Below, piece after piece: positions 37,301 to 46,636 of a DNA stretch of 64,000 bases. The first letter of the stretch is position 1. Each line of letters begins with the position of its first letter. The notes under the pieces were generated by a model. The model searched no databases, had not been told where the DNA came from, and was given only the letters and a program-made list of their open reading frames with translations. The position numbers and the translations under genes were made by a program. The stretch covers positions 1 to 64,000 of the forward strand of contig JACDTU010000030.1 of assembly GCA_022376465.1 (NCBI GenBank), in the 5' to 3' direction. The stretch comes from Cubamyces lactineus. Lineage: Eukaryota > Basidiomycota > Agaricomycetes > Polyporales > Polyporaceae.

Positions 37301-38204
37301 ACTATTACAACGCTCTTCGGGCAGCGAACGTCCAGCCTACAGCGCACACGTACAAGGTACGCTACTAATACGACTCCGACCACCTACGTGGCTAATATCG
37401 CTTTAAAGCTCCTCATTGACGCGTATGGATGCATTGAGCCTATCGATCTCCCCGCGATGCAGCAGGTCTTCGACGACCTCGTTGCGGACCGCAACGTCGC
37501 AGTACAAGGCACTCACTGGGCGGCGCTCATCAACGCCTGGGGCTGCGTGCAGAAGGACCTCGACCAGGCTGTCGCTATCTTCGACTCCATCGCGACGCAC
37601 CCGACGACGAACCCGCGTGGACCTCCTATGCCCGACGCCGTCGTGTACGAGGCTATGATCAACACGCTTGTGACCCTCCGGCGCATGGACCTCGTCCCGG
37701 CCTACATCGATCGTCTCCGCGCAAGCGGCGTGCACATGACGGCGTACATCGCGAACCTGCTCATCAAGGGCTACGCGTCCGTGGGCAACATTGAACGTTC
37801 AAGGGAGATCTTTGAGTCCCTCCAGGATCCCCAGGAAGGCGTCGCAGCGCCTCACAACCACGCACCTCACCAAAACAAGCCTCAGACGGCTTCCTCGGTT
37901 CCTGCCGATGCTCCGGTTTACCGCGAGGTATGTAGATTCGTTTCGCATGATATGTTGTGAATGAATTTGACGTTCTCGTTTTTAGCCATCGACTTGGGAA
38001 GCTATGGTCCGCGCTGAGCTCGGCAATGGCCAACGCGACCGCGCAGTCGTTCTCTTGCAGCGGCTGCAGGCGCGTATGTTCCCGCCCGCTGTGTACCAGC
38101 GGATAAGCGGGATCATGCTCGACGAGTCCGTCGCACCTTGGTCTGCAACATCGACGGACGCACCCGCGCCCGCGCCTGCTGCCTCTAGCCCGAGCTTTGC
38201 ATGA
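34368..38204 (+). CDS. Pentatricopeptide repeat (PPR) protein, probably mitochondrial
   Basis: Seen: exons 34368..34595, 34654..37356, 37409..37927 and 37986..38204 join in phase into 1222 residues. The first about 75 residues are rich in Ser, Arg, Thr and Gln and poor in acids, which suggests a mitochondrial targeting sequence. PPR units are visible by eye: FPLHIYNKLLRSCAIHSNAD, SPDAQTFISLIATYASSKDV, QMAVWNEMLAAYFRCGQP, and, most clearly, NIFMYNTVISKLAKARKADY followed by SVTYGAVIAACCRVGDAASA. Known: fungal PPR proteins of this size (for example Pet309/Cya-5 types) bind organellar transcripts for stability or translation. Orthology to a particular one is not shown. The N-terminal start is the first ATG after an open upstream stretch. 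No defects seen. Confidence 0.88.
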
Positions 38205-38800
38205 ATGGGGTCGTGCCAGGCTGGTGCCTGCACATCGTGTAGTGTTGTGACGGACTGATCTTCCCGCTGCGCTGTTTTGCTTACGCTTTCGTACGTTCAC
38301 TGTATACTAGGCCCTCTGCCACCCCACGCGACGCCCGCGCCGTACGGTTATTGTAGCATAGATAATGTCCCGACTCCCGCATACCTGCGCTTTTTGTAGC
38401 GCGAGCGCTGCTGTCCACCACACATACTTATGTCGCTTCTAGATGTTTTAGAGTACACCCCACGACTACCCGCATCCGCATCCACATCCGCATCCACATC
38501 CATCCTATATTCACACCCACGCTGTGTCCATCCATACATGCGTTATCCCGCTATCCTCGGAACTCCTTTGACACGACCGTCATGATGACCGCGATGACTG
38601 ACCGTACTGCTGCATATTGTTGAGGCTCTCGAATGTACTTCGTAGTCGAGATGCCCCGCGAGGGGCATGCAACCACCCCCCTTCTCTCGACGCTGTGTCT
38701 GACTGGAGTACTCTGCATTTACTAACGCAACATAGAGAGGTGGGCTGCTGTCCAGGAAAGCCTAGTCCGTTGTCGCTTGGTATTGCTAGGATATCGGAAG
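38205..38800. other. Intergenic stretch between PPR gene and HET remnant
   Basis: It holds the presumed 3' UTR of the PPR gene and a 6-bp-unit repeat (catccg/catcca) near 38470-38505. No gene seen. Confidence 0.5.
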
Positions 38801-39926
38801 TCATACAAGCTCTATCTCTACCCTCGGTGGCTGGCCTTTACCCATGTACGAGTGCAAGCCTCTGTCCCACAGCAATCCGACCCTCCGATAAACGACCTTC
38901 CGGCTTTCCTGGAAGACGTCCTGTTCCGCCCGAGTAATGAGGAGACCATACAGCTCCCAGTCCTCCCGTTGGTGCAGTGGAACGATCCAAAGGTCCTGCA
39001 AGCTGATATCCTCTTCATAATCCACAAATACGCGCAATGGCTCAAGAGCATCCGTTTGCGTGCGGAATGTGAAGCTCTGCACCCTCTGGATGGGCTCCAA
39101 GACGACATATCGGGACCCGTACGTGGTAGTACCTGCCCAGCGGCACGGCAACAGCATTGCGCGGAGGACAAGGGACCCGCCGATGACTGGGCCGAAGGGA
39201 AGATTCTCGTTTTGAAGCTTGACGGTGCAGTTCAGTACTTCCGCCAATGTTTCTCCATAATAACGATTGTCCCAGTCGGAGTGGGTTATCGCACCATCAA
39301 CAGACGCCCATGACCACGATGGAGCGATATACTCTTGCGGAACACGGCGTTGTTGGCCAGTCGAATGCATGTAGTTCAGTTTGTCATGGCGCAGCCATTG
39401 AAGATCAGAGAGGAGGGAATAACGCCATAATCCAGCTAGGTAGCCTGGGCCGAGCTCACGTTCGAACAGCTCCGCGAGGCCTGCGAGAGCTACGAGCTTA
39501 TCTGTTGGTTTCGAAAGCAAACGGCCTGAATAGTCGACGAGGATGGTCCTCCATATGGCGTAGGAGCTTGTATGATGCCAGGGATTGGGTAGAGAGGGGT
39601 CGAAGAGGATATCTGGTAGATGCACGGGGTCGTAGCCATCGGTATCGTCGTGCCTAGCTCCACCAACGTTCTGGGTTTGGGAATGACACCTGAGCTGGAG
39701 TGTCTCGGAGGTGAAGACCAGCGACCGAGTCGACATCAGCGTCTCTTGCAAACACCACGCTCGCCTTGCAGTGTAGCTTGCCTGAGCAAGAGCCCGCGAG
39801 TTGGTCGATACGTCCGACGACGTCTCGTTCTTCGACCTGGCATACAGTATCCCAATTTCGGGAGTGGCCTGCGTCGCCGATCGATCCAAGGGGCCATGGG
39901 GGAGAACGAACGGAAGAAGAGCCCCA
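38801..39926 (-). pseudogene. HET-domain gene, 3' part, broken by element 1
   Basis: A minus frame of about 375 codons ends in TGA at 38803..38801. HET family marks: ARRAWCLQE (usual form R-x-W-x-L-Q-E), LVDYSGRLLSKPTDKLVALA, GLWRYSLLSDLQWL and APSWSWASVDGAI. Known: HET proteins mediate non-self recognition and programmed cell death in fungi. The frame has no start codon here: it runs up to the target duplication CCCCA (39922..39926) of element 1 and continues in the same frame after the second CCCCA at 55963..55967. The gene is therefore split by at least 16 kb and very likely non-functional. Confidence 0.85.
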
Positions 39927-40123
39927 TGTTACGGCGTGTAGGCGCCTAACACGAGTCTCATGGCCACTCGTCTTGTACGGACCTGTTCTCGTGCCTCCAG
40001 TATTTAGGAGTCTCTTGCGTGGCTCATTGTCCAGACCATTCGAGTATGACGTCTTGTTCCTCTTGGCTAGCTCCGAGTGTACATAGGTCGAGTTCGTGCC
40101 GTTCTGTAACCTCGCGGAATCAA
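39927..40123 (+). repeat. Element 1, 5' LTR first 197 bp
   Basis: Matches bases 1-197 of the 3' LTR (55669..55962) with an occasional mismatch (for example ccattcgag against ccgttcgag). After GCGGAATCAA it switches into an inverted copy of the LTR 3' half. Confidence 0.85.
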
Positions 40124-40272
40124 ACTGTAATGGCGCAAAGCAAGAATGTTGAGGCGGCACGAGAGTCCGAGACGAAGCGAAGCGAGCGTGAGAGTGAGAG
40201 GCAAGAGGCGCCAGCACGGGCGTTGATTCCGCGAGGTTACAGAACGGCACGAACTCGACCTATGTACACTCG
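40112..40272 (-). repeat. Inverted LTR 3' half plus leader in element 1
   Basis: This is the reverse complement of about 40770-40931: the first bases downstream of the LTR, then the LTR end going inward. The junction on the left uses the shared word GCGGAATCAA. The next about 400 bp (40273-40675) resemble neither the LTR nor gag. Confidence 0.8.
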
Positions 40273-40675
40273 CAGGTGCGTACGATGGGTTCAAGAGTGT
40301 GTCAGAGGCGCAGTTCGACCTCGGCCGATGTGCGCATGACCGGATATAAGGGATGCACTGGGATCAAAAAAAAAAGAGGCGGATGGGCAGAGAGCAGGTA
40401 CATGGGGCGGAGCTGGTGGCTGAGCAATGACGAGCAGGGGGATAGGACCGAACATGAGGTCGGTATGCGGGGTGATATGGATGCTGTGATGCTCAATGGG
40501 ATGCGGATGATGTCGAAGTCGAGGCGCACCAGGGGAAGTGAACGCAGCAATGGTGTCGACAAGGCTTGAAAATGTCGAAATTTTGAAGGCATAAAAAGTT
40601 GAAAAAATCCAATGAACGCTGCTCGATGCGAGGCAGCGTTCACAAGGAGGGTGTGCGCGCCACGCCGTCTTGTAC

Positions 40676-40917
40676 GGACCTGTTCTCGTGCCTCCAGTAT
40701 TTAGGAGTCTCTTGCGTGGCTCATTGTCCAGACCGTTCGAGTATGACGTCTTGTTCCTCTTGGCTAGCTCCGAGTGTACATAGGTCGAGTTCGTGCCGTT
40801 CTGTAACCTCGCGGAATCAACGCCCGTGCTGGCGCCTCTTGCCTCTCACTCTCACGCTCGCTTCGCTTCGTCTCGGACTCTCGTGCCGCCTCAACATTCT
40901 TGCTTTGCGCCATTACA
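40676..40917 (+). repeat. Element 1, second 5' LTR copy, lacking its first about 52 bp
   Basis: Continues to the true LTR end ATTACA at 40917 and leads into gag. The probable primer-binding region starts with GTTTGATTCCGCC at 40918; I could not assign a tRNA. Confidence 0.85.
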
Positions 40918-40967
40918 GTTTGATTCCGCCCCAACGAGTCTTCGTTTGGTATCCCTTGTGCTTCGCC

Positions 40968-42230
40968 ATGGATCTTGATTTCCCTGGAGGACCTGCGGAG
41001 TGGGCTTCTAACAACCCCCCTAACTTGCCCACCGGCAATGCTCAGCAGCCCATCCCTCAACCTGGCGTACCTCCACCGGATGGGCCAAGTTCGCCTCAGC
41101 AGCCTACTCAGGCTCCGGAAACTACGCTCTCAGAGGCAGACATCATGCGTGAGTTAGTCAGATCTGTTGTGTTTCTCAGTCAAGATGCCGCGCAGACGCG
41201 CACTGTCCTCGGTCAGCAGTCTGAGCTCTTGCGAAGACTGCACGACCAATTCTTCCAGACCTCTCACGACTCGGCTGAGCTCACGCGCCGTGTTGCGGAC
41301 AACGCTGCGAGTGCGTTCCAAAAGCTCTCGTCGGCGTCCCCTGCCACTAGTGATCAGGCTCAGGGGTCTGCGCGTCCGGCAACTGTGAAGGTCCGAGAAC
41401 CTCACATGTTCTCGGGCAAGGCCGATGACGTCGAACCATTCCTACGGGAGGTTCAGGCGTGTATCCAGCTCCAGCGTGGAGGGTTCTCTAACGACAAGGA
41501 TAAGACCCTCTATTTCTCGCTCTACCTGAAGAGCGGTGCTGCGTTGTCATGGTATAACGCCGTGTGCCATAACCAACCTAAATTACTAACCAATTATGAC
41601 GCCTTCGTGCGCGAGTTTGTCAAGCGTTTCCAGACCACAGATCTAGCCGCCAAGTATCTCACCAAGATCGAGGCATTGCGTCAGACCGGCTCCGCTGCAT
41701 CCTACGCAAATCAATTCCTCGAGTACTTGGCCTACCTCGACTGGACCGAAGAAACCAAGCTTACGCAGTTCAACCGAGGCCTCAAGCCCGATCTCCTCCG
41801 TGCGTTGGCTCTCCGTGGCCAGCGCGAATCGACGCTCGAGCTCTGGATCCCGATCGTCATCTCTATAGATGACAATCTTTACGAGATCGAACAAGAGCTG
41901 AAGCGTCGTGGAGGCAACAAGTCCGGCCAGTCCTCAAAGTCGCCACATTCACAATCTTCAAGCCGGGCTCGCGACCACAACGACTCGGCGCGCGACACGC
42001 GTCAGACCAACCCCACTCCCACTACGACCTCGACCTCTTCGGGTGTTGTCCCCATGGATGTAGACGCGACCCGTCAGTCGCGTCCGAGGGGACCGCTCTC
42101 TGAGGCCGAGAAGGAACGTCGCCGCAAGAATAACCTCTGTTTCTATTGCGGCGAGGGCAGCCACTCGTTCAAGAACTGCCCGAAGAAAAATCCTGCCGCT
42201 CCGGCGTCCCGCTCTGCGGGAAAAGCCTAG
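40968..42230 (+). CDS. gag: Element 1 Gag
   Basis: A 420-residue protein. It has a Pro/Gln-rich N-terminus, a helical segment around residues 45-130, and the retrotransposon-Gag capsid region (HMFSGKADDVEPFLREVQ, YFSLYLKSGAALSWYN, AFVREFVKRF, SAASYANQFLEYLAYLDW). A C-terminal zinc knuckle CFYCGEGSHSFKNC (CX2CX4HX4C) is preceded by a basic Ser-rich stretch. The start is the first ATG after the LTR that fits. It ends GGA AAA GCC TAG, overlapping the pol frame. Confidence 0.93.
   Translation: MDLDFPGGPAEWASNNPPNLPTGNAQQPIPQPGVPPPDGPSSPQQPTQAPETTLSEADIMRELVRSVVFLSQDAAQTRTVLGQQSELLRRLHDQFFQTSHDSAELTRRVADNAASAFQKLSSASPATSDQAQGSARPATVKVREPHMFSGKADDVEPFLREVQACIQLQRGGFSNDKDKTLYFSLYLKSGAALSWYNAVCHNQPKLLTNYDAFVREFVKRFQTTDLAAKYLTKIEALRQTGSAASYANQFLEYLAYLDWTEETKLTQFNRGLKPDLLRALALRGQRESTLELWIPIVISIDDNLYEIEQELKRRGGNKSGQSSKSPHSQSSSRARDHNDSARDTRQTNPTPTTTSTSSGVVPMDVDATRQSRPRGPLSEAEKERRRKNNLCFYCGEGSHSFKNCPKKNPAAPASRSAGKA
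42218..42224 (+). promoter_or_regulatory. Predicted -1 ribosomal frameshift heptamer GGGAAAA
   Basis: In the gag frame it reads G GGA AAA, followed by GCC TAG. This is the X XXY YYZ form. Slipping back one base gives GGG AAA AGC CTA GGC, which is exactly the start of the long pol frame (GKSLGGCSVAV). No downstream hairpin or pseudoknot was folded. Confidence 0.75.
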
Positions 42231-44716
42231 GCGGTTGCTCCGTCGCAGTCCAGGAGCACCCGTCATCGCGTGGGACTGCAGCCCAAGCGACTGGGTCGTC
42301 TCCTACGCCGTCGCATATACGCTTCGACGACGGCTCGTATGTTCCTCGTCCTCTTTTATCCGCTCCTGTTTTTCGTCTTTCCTCTCACGTTCATGCATCT
42401 CAGTCTTCCGCATCTCATTTCTTTATCTCTATTTCTCTCTCTTTTCCCAATCGAAAACCTATCCACACGTTCGCGCTCGTCGACTGCGGCGCGACCGGTT
42501 CATGTATTTCTCTGTCTTTTGCCAACCGTCACAGCCTTCCGCGTCGTCTCAAGGACGAGCCAATCACTATCCGTGCTGTTGACGATCGTCCAATCGCGGA
42601 CGGTCTCGTTACACATGATGTCCTTGCTCAGCTAACCGTTCGCACTCATACAGAACACATTTCGCTTGCCATCGTCTCTGTCCCCTACCCAGTCATTCTT
42701 GGTCTGGACTGGCTCGAACGCCACAACCCATCTGTGGATTGGGTGCGGCGCGAGCTCGCGTTCTCGTGTTGTGGCGAGAATCTCATCGTCCATGCTCAGG
42801 AGGGAGATGAGCTCCCCTCCTTCAAGGTCGCTTCTGAAGCAGCACGGAAGTGTGCGGCGACCGCTCTGGGTCTTGGTACGAGTCCGAAGGACTCGTTGCC
42901 TGATCCAGCCCTCGATTCTTGTTGGCGCCCTGATCAAGCGCCTCTCCCCTCGCGTTCTTATCTATCAGAGGGTGTGCTTCCATGGCATGCGCCTCGTCTT
43001 GAGTCCCACATCGGCTTCGGTCGAGCCGGGGCGACCTCCTTGTGTACTCATAGTGTCCTTTTGCCCAGACTCTCCCCCACTATCGATGGCACTCGTCTCG
43101 GCTTCGGTCGAATAGAGTGTGCGCCACCCAAGCTACCCTCCGGTGAAGCTCAACCCGGCTGCGGTCGGACCGAGCCCGAGCCTGAATCCATCTCGACTCC
43201 AGCATCCCTCGACATCAAGTTCGTCAACTCAATGCGTTTCCGCAAACTCGCGCGCAATGCGGAGACAGCTGTCTTACGGTATCATCCCGTTGGGTCACGA
43301 GGCTACATCATCGCCTCTGCTCAACTCGACGCCCCGCCGTCCCCTGCACCCGACGATCCACCACCTCCTCAGCCTCCTCCTGATCCTGACCCTCACATTC
43401 CCGAGAAGTACCGCAAGTATGCTAACGTTTTCTCCCCTGTCGAGGTTGAACAGCTCCCACCTCATCGCCCTGGCTTTGATGCCGCGATTGAGCTGGAAGA
43501 CGGCGCATCACCGCCGTTTGGACCGCTCTATCACCTCTCCGAACAAGAGCGTGCCCTCGTCCTTGACTACGTCGAGACGAACCTCCGCAAGGGGTTCATT
43601 CGACGATCCTCTTCGTCCGCTGGTGCCCCGATCCTCTTCGCACGCAAGAAAACAGGCGAACTTCGCCTGTGCGTCGACTATCGTGGGCTCAACGCCATCA
43701 CGAAGAAAAATAGATATCCTCTCCCCCTTGTCAACGATCTCCTCGACCGCGTGCAGGGTTGTAAGGTCTTTACGACCCTTGACCTCAAGAACGCCTTCAA
43801 TCTCATTCGCATTCGCGAAGGGGATGAATGGAAGACGGCGTTTCGCACGCATCTCGGTCTCTTTGAGTATCTTGTCATGCCTTTTGGTCTTACTAATGCC
43901 CCAGGAACATTTCAAGCTTATATTCAAGACGCTTTACGCGACCTCCTCGACGTTGTTTGTGTTGTTTACATTGACGACATTCTAATCTTTTCTAGGACTC
44001 AGGCTGAGCACGACAAGCATGTGGCCATGGTCTTGGAACGTCTCCAGAAGGCTGGCCTCTTCGCTAACGCGAAGAAGTGCGCGTTCGACCAATCCGAGGT
44101 CGAATACGTTGGCTACCTCATCAATCGAGATGGTATCCGCATGGACCCCAAAAAGCTTAACACCGTGATCGACTGGCCGACGCCCAGCTCGGTCAAGGAA
44201 GTCCAATCTTTTCTCGGTTTCACTAACTTTTATCGTCGCTTTATTCAGAACTACGCTCGCATGGCACTGCCGTTGAATCGGCTCACCACGAAGGCTGTCA
44301 AGGGTGCGCCGTTCGTGTGGACACCTGAGGCAAATTCCGCCTTCGAAGCGCTACGCGATGCGGTGCTTACGGCTCCGGTCCTTCGTCACTTTGACTCCTC
44401 TCGTCCGTCTACCCTTTCTACTGATGCTTCAGACTTCGCCATTGCAGGTGTTCTCCATCAACCGGACGACGACGGCCTCCTCCACCCCGTCGCTTTCTTC
44501 TTTAGAAAGCTGACTCCGGCGGAGATCAACTACGAGGTCTATGACAAGGAGCTACTCGCAATTGTCGAGTCGTTCCGGTCGTTCCGCGCCTGGCTCATCG
44601 GCATGGATGATCCCGTCGCCGTCATCTCTGATCATAAAAATCTTGAGTATTTCATGTCTTCTCGTGTTCTCAATCGCCGCCAAGCACGGTGGTCGATGTT
44701 TCTTTCTGAATTCAAT
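42231..44716 (+). CDS. pol: Element 1 Pol, first part (protease, RT, RNase H), interrupted
   Basis: The open frame reaches back to 42146 in the -1 frame of gag. The protease-like motif FALVDCGATGSC has Cys where most have Ser or Thr. A long linker precedes RT (LRLCVDYRGLNAITKKNRYP, MPFGLTNAPGTFQ, YIDDILIFS) and RNase H (STDASDFAIAGVL, DKELLAIVESFRSF, SDHKNLEYF). Element 2 enters after SEFN within the target word TCAAT (44712..44716); the annotated stop at 44743 lies inside its LTR. The frame continues at 53607. Confidence 0.93.
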
Positions 44717-45258
44717 TGTTACGCTTTCGAGCGTGACTCTTAAACTATCAAGCCTTAAGACGTCAATGAATAGAGAGCTTGTATCTATTCAGCTACTAGC
44801 CCTAGCTTGTCGAAGATAAGCGCGTAGTAGTATTTACAGTTGAAAGCGAGTTAACGAGCAACCAAAGTCGTATTTCGCGAAGAGACTGAAAGCTGAGGGT
44901 CGCTCTATGGCGTCGCCTCTTATATACATGTACACAAGCCTGTAGACAGAATGTTCTAGCGTATACAAGGACTTTCTGGTACGTAGTAGCCAGCGCTAGT
45001 TGAACCTAGTAACACTGTGGCAGTGCTACTGTGGACTGTGCAGAAGCGCCTGTGCACTGCGCGGAAGCGACTGTGCACTGTACAGAAGTAACTGTGCATA
45101 GAAAGTCCTAGAGTGTCCTGGATAATACGAGACCATTCCTGTCTGTAAGAACCGTAGCTACAATCCTAGAGTCTACCACATTCGTATCGTACAGCGTAAG
45201 TATCAGACAACGTTACCAGTCCATTGAGATGCCGCAATACCTATCGTACATCGTAACA
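44717..45258 (-). repeat. Element 2, 3' LTR (542 bp)
   Basis: Read by eye it is identical to 53060..53601, with perfect terminal inverted words TGTTACG and CGTAACA. Confidence 0.95.
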
Positions 45259-45273
45259 TCAGCTCCCCCTCCG
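45259..45273 (-). promoter_or_regulatory. Element 2 polypurine tract
   Basis: The minus strand reads CGGAGGGGGAGCTGA directly before the 3' LTR, the expected plus-strand DNA primer site. Confidence 0.8.
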
Positions 45274-45292
45274 CTGAAGGTCGTCCTCGACC

Positions 45293-46570
45293 TTAGGCAT
45301 GCACGATAATGTTCTGGTTTCTCTCGACGACCTCAGGACGGAAAACGTCCAGCGAGATATTGACGAGGTCAGATTCATTACCTACCGCCCGAATGCAGTC
45401 CCACTGCGCCGACTCCGCCGCCGACATACCCAAAGCTTGGCGATAAGTCGTCGGGGTGCGTTCGGCCTCGATCTTGAAGGCAGGGAAGTTTCCTCGACGA
45501 GCGATGACGTCGTCGATAAGGAGCGATGCTGCCATAGTGGTTCTGACTGAAGCCTCAGGCCATCGAAGGTGATACGCAACCATGATACGAGTGGGTGAGA
45601 TACCGAAGGGGTTGTTGGGGACCACGAAGATGTCGCCGTTTGAGTTGACGTATCCAAGCCGATCGTCGCCAGTTCCTCGAAAAAAACCGCAACGCCCACG
45701 GGGTTCCTCGACGTTCTTGGTGACAGTTGTCGGGGGAGGAGGAGGAGGAGAAGGTGCCCGAACGGCGACCTTCAATGCCTCATGAAATTCGTCCTCCGAA
45801 AGCTCGTCGATGGTGCTAAGCTCGAGTTGTTCGAGCTCAGGCAAGAGGTCGAAAGACTCTACCTCAGAATAAGGTGAGTCGGAACTGGAGGAGGTCAAGG
45901 ACGGAGTCGACTCCTGAACCGAAGCCTGACCCCATTTAATAGCTTCTTCTTCAGGATCCGGGGTAGACACCTTCCAGGGGTCAGTTGAAGGGATTGACCA
46001 TCCGTCGTCTGAACTCACATCCGAAGAGTCTACCTCGATAGGCTCGGGGTAGTCGTCGAGACGTTGTGGCCAGAAAACGTGACCCCAGCTATGAGTGCCG
46101 TGTTGGTTACGAAGGGGCATTAGATCCGATAGAGCCCCCGCGATCTGAGGGTTAGCAAGCATAGAAAGAACTTTCTCTGCTGCTTGGATCACAGCCTGGT
46201 AGGCCTCATTCGCGACTTGGTCCACCTTCCTCTTCTCCGACTTGGGAGCCGACGTCTTCTTGTTGTATCCAACGATAGCCCCGTAAGATGGGGCGGCCCT
46301 AGCGAGGGCGCGGTAGACGTCGATGAGGTCTTTAACCTCGGGGAGATGAGAGATCCGAGCCTCGACGTGACTGTAGAGGTCGGGGTGAACGATAACCCAG
46401 CCGATGCGGTCGGCGAGGGTGCCTTCGTCATTGGCCGAGACAGTGTGTCGGGGAAGGTGGTTATAGAAAACCGTCCTCCGTTCGCGGATGAAGTTGGGGG
46501 GACGGGGAATGTTGCGTCTGGAAGCCTCAGAGAAGCGGCGACCAGTGAGATGAGTGCGAGTGTTGACCAT
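45293..46570 (-). CDS. Element 2 accessory ORF downstream of pol
   Basis: 425 residues, starting with ATG 66 nt after the pol stop and ending about 20 nt before the polypurine tract. The N-terminus is basic (MVNTRTHLTGRRF, RRTVFYNHLPRHT) and the middle is helical (EVKDLIDVYRALARA, ANEAYQAVIQAAEKVLSML). A strongly acidic, Ser/Pro-rich region spans roughly 165-285, then PPPPPPTT, and the C-terminal domain is compact (RRGNFPAFKIEAERTPTTYR, WDCIRAVGNESDLVNI). No transmembrane or signal segment is seen, so it does not look like an Env protein. I do not recognise a family. An intact 1.3 kb frame in a young element implies a role in the element's life cycle. Confidence 0.8.
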   Translation of the reverse strand: MVNTRTHLTGRRFSEASRRNIPRPPNFIRERRTVFYNHLPRHTVSANDEGTLADRIGWVIVHPDLYSHVEARISHLPEVKDLIDVYRALARAAPSYGAIVGYNKKTSAPKSEKRKVDQVANEAYQAVIQAAEKVLSMLANPQIAGALSDLMPLRNQHGTHSWGHVFWPQRLDDYPEPIEVDSSDVSSDDGWSIPSTDPWKVSTPDPEEEAIKWGQASVQESTPSLTSSSSDSPYSEVESFDLLPELEQLELSTIDELSEDEFHEALKVAVRAPSPPPPPPTTVTKNVEEPRGRCGFFRGTGDDRLGYVNSNGDIFVVPNNPFGISPTRIMVAYHLRWPEASVRTTMAASLLIDDVIARRGNFPAFKIEAERTPTTYRQALGMSAAESAQWDCIRAVGNESDLVNISLDVFRPEVVERNQNIIVHA

Positions 46571-46636
46571 AGTGAATATCAGAAAATGTTTAGAAAATTG
46601 GAGGGAATATTTGAGTGAGGAGTGGGTTGAGTCTTT

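Noticed and set aside
45293..46570. Env-like glycoprotein identity for the 3' ORF of element 2
   Set aside because: No signal peptide, no transmembrane helix and a strongly acidic middle.
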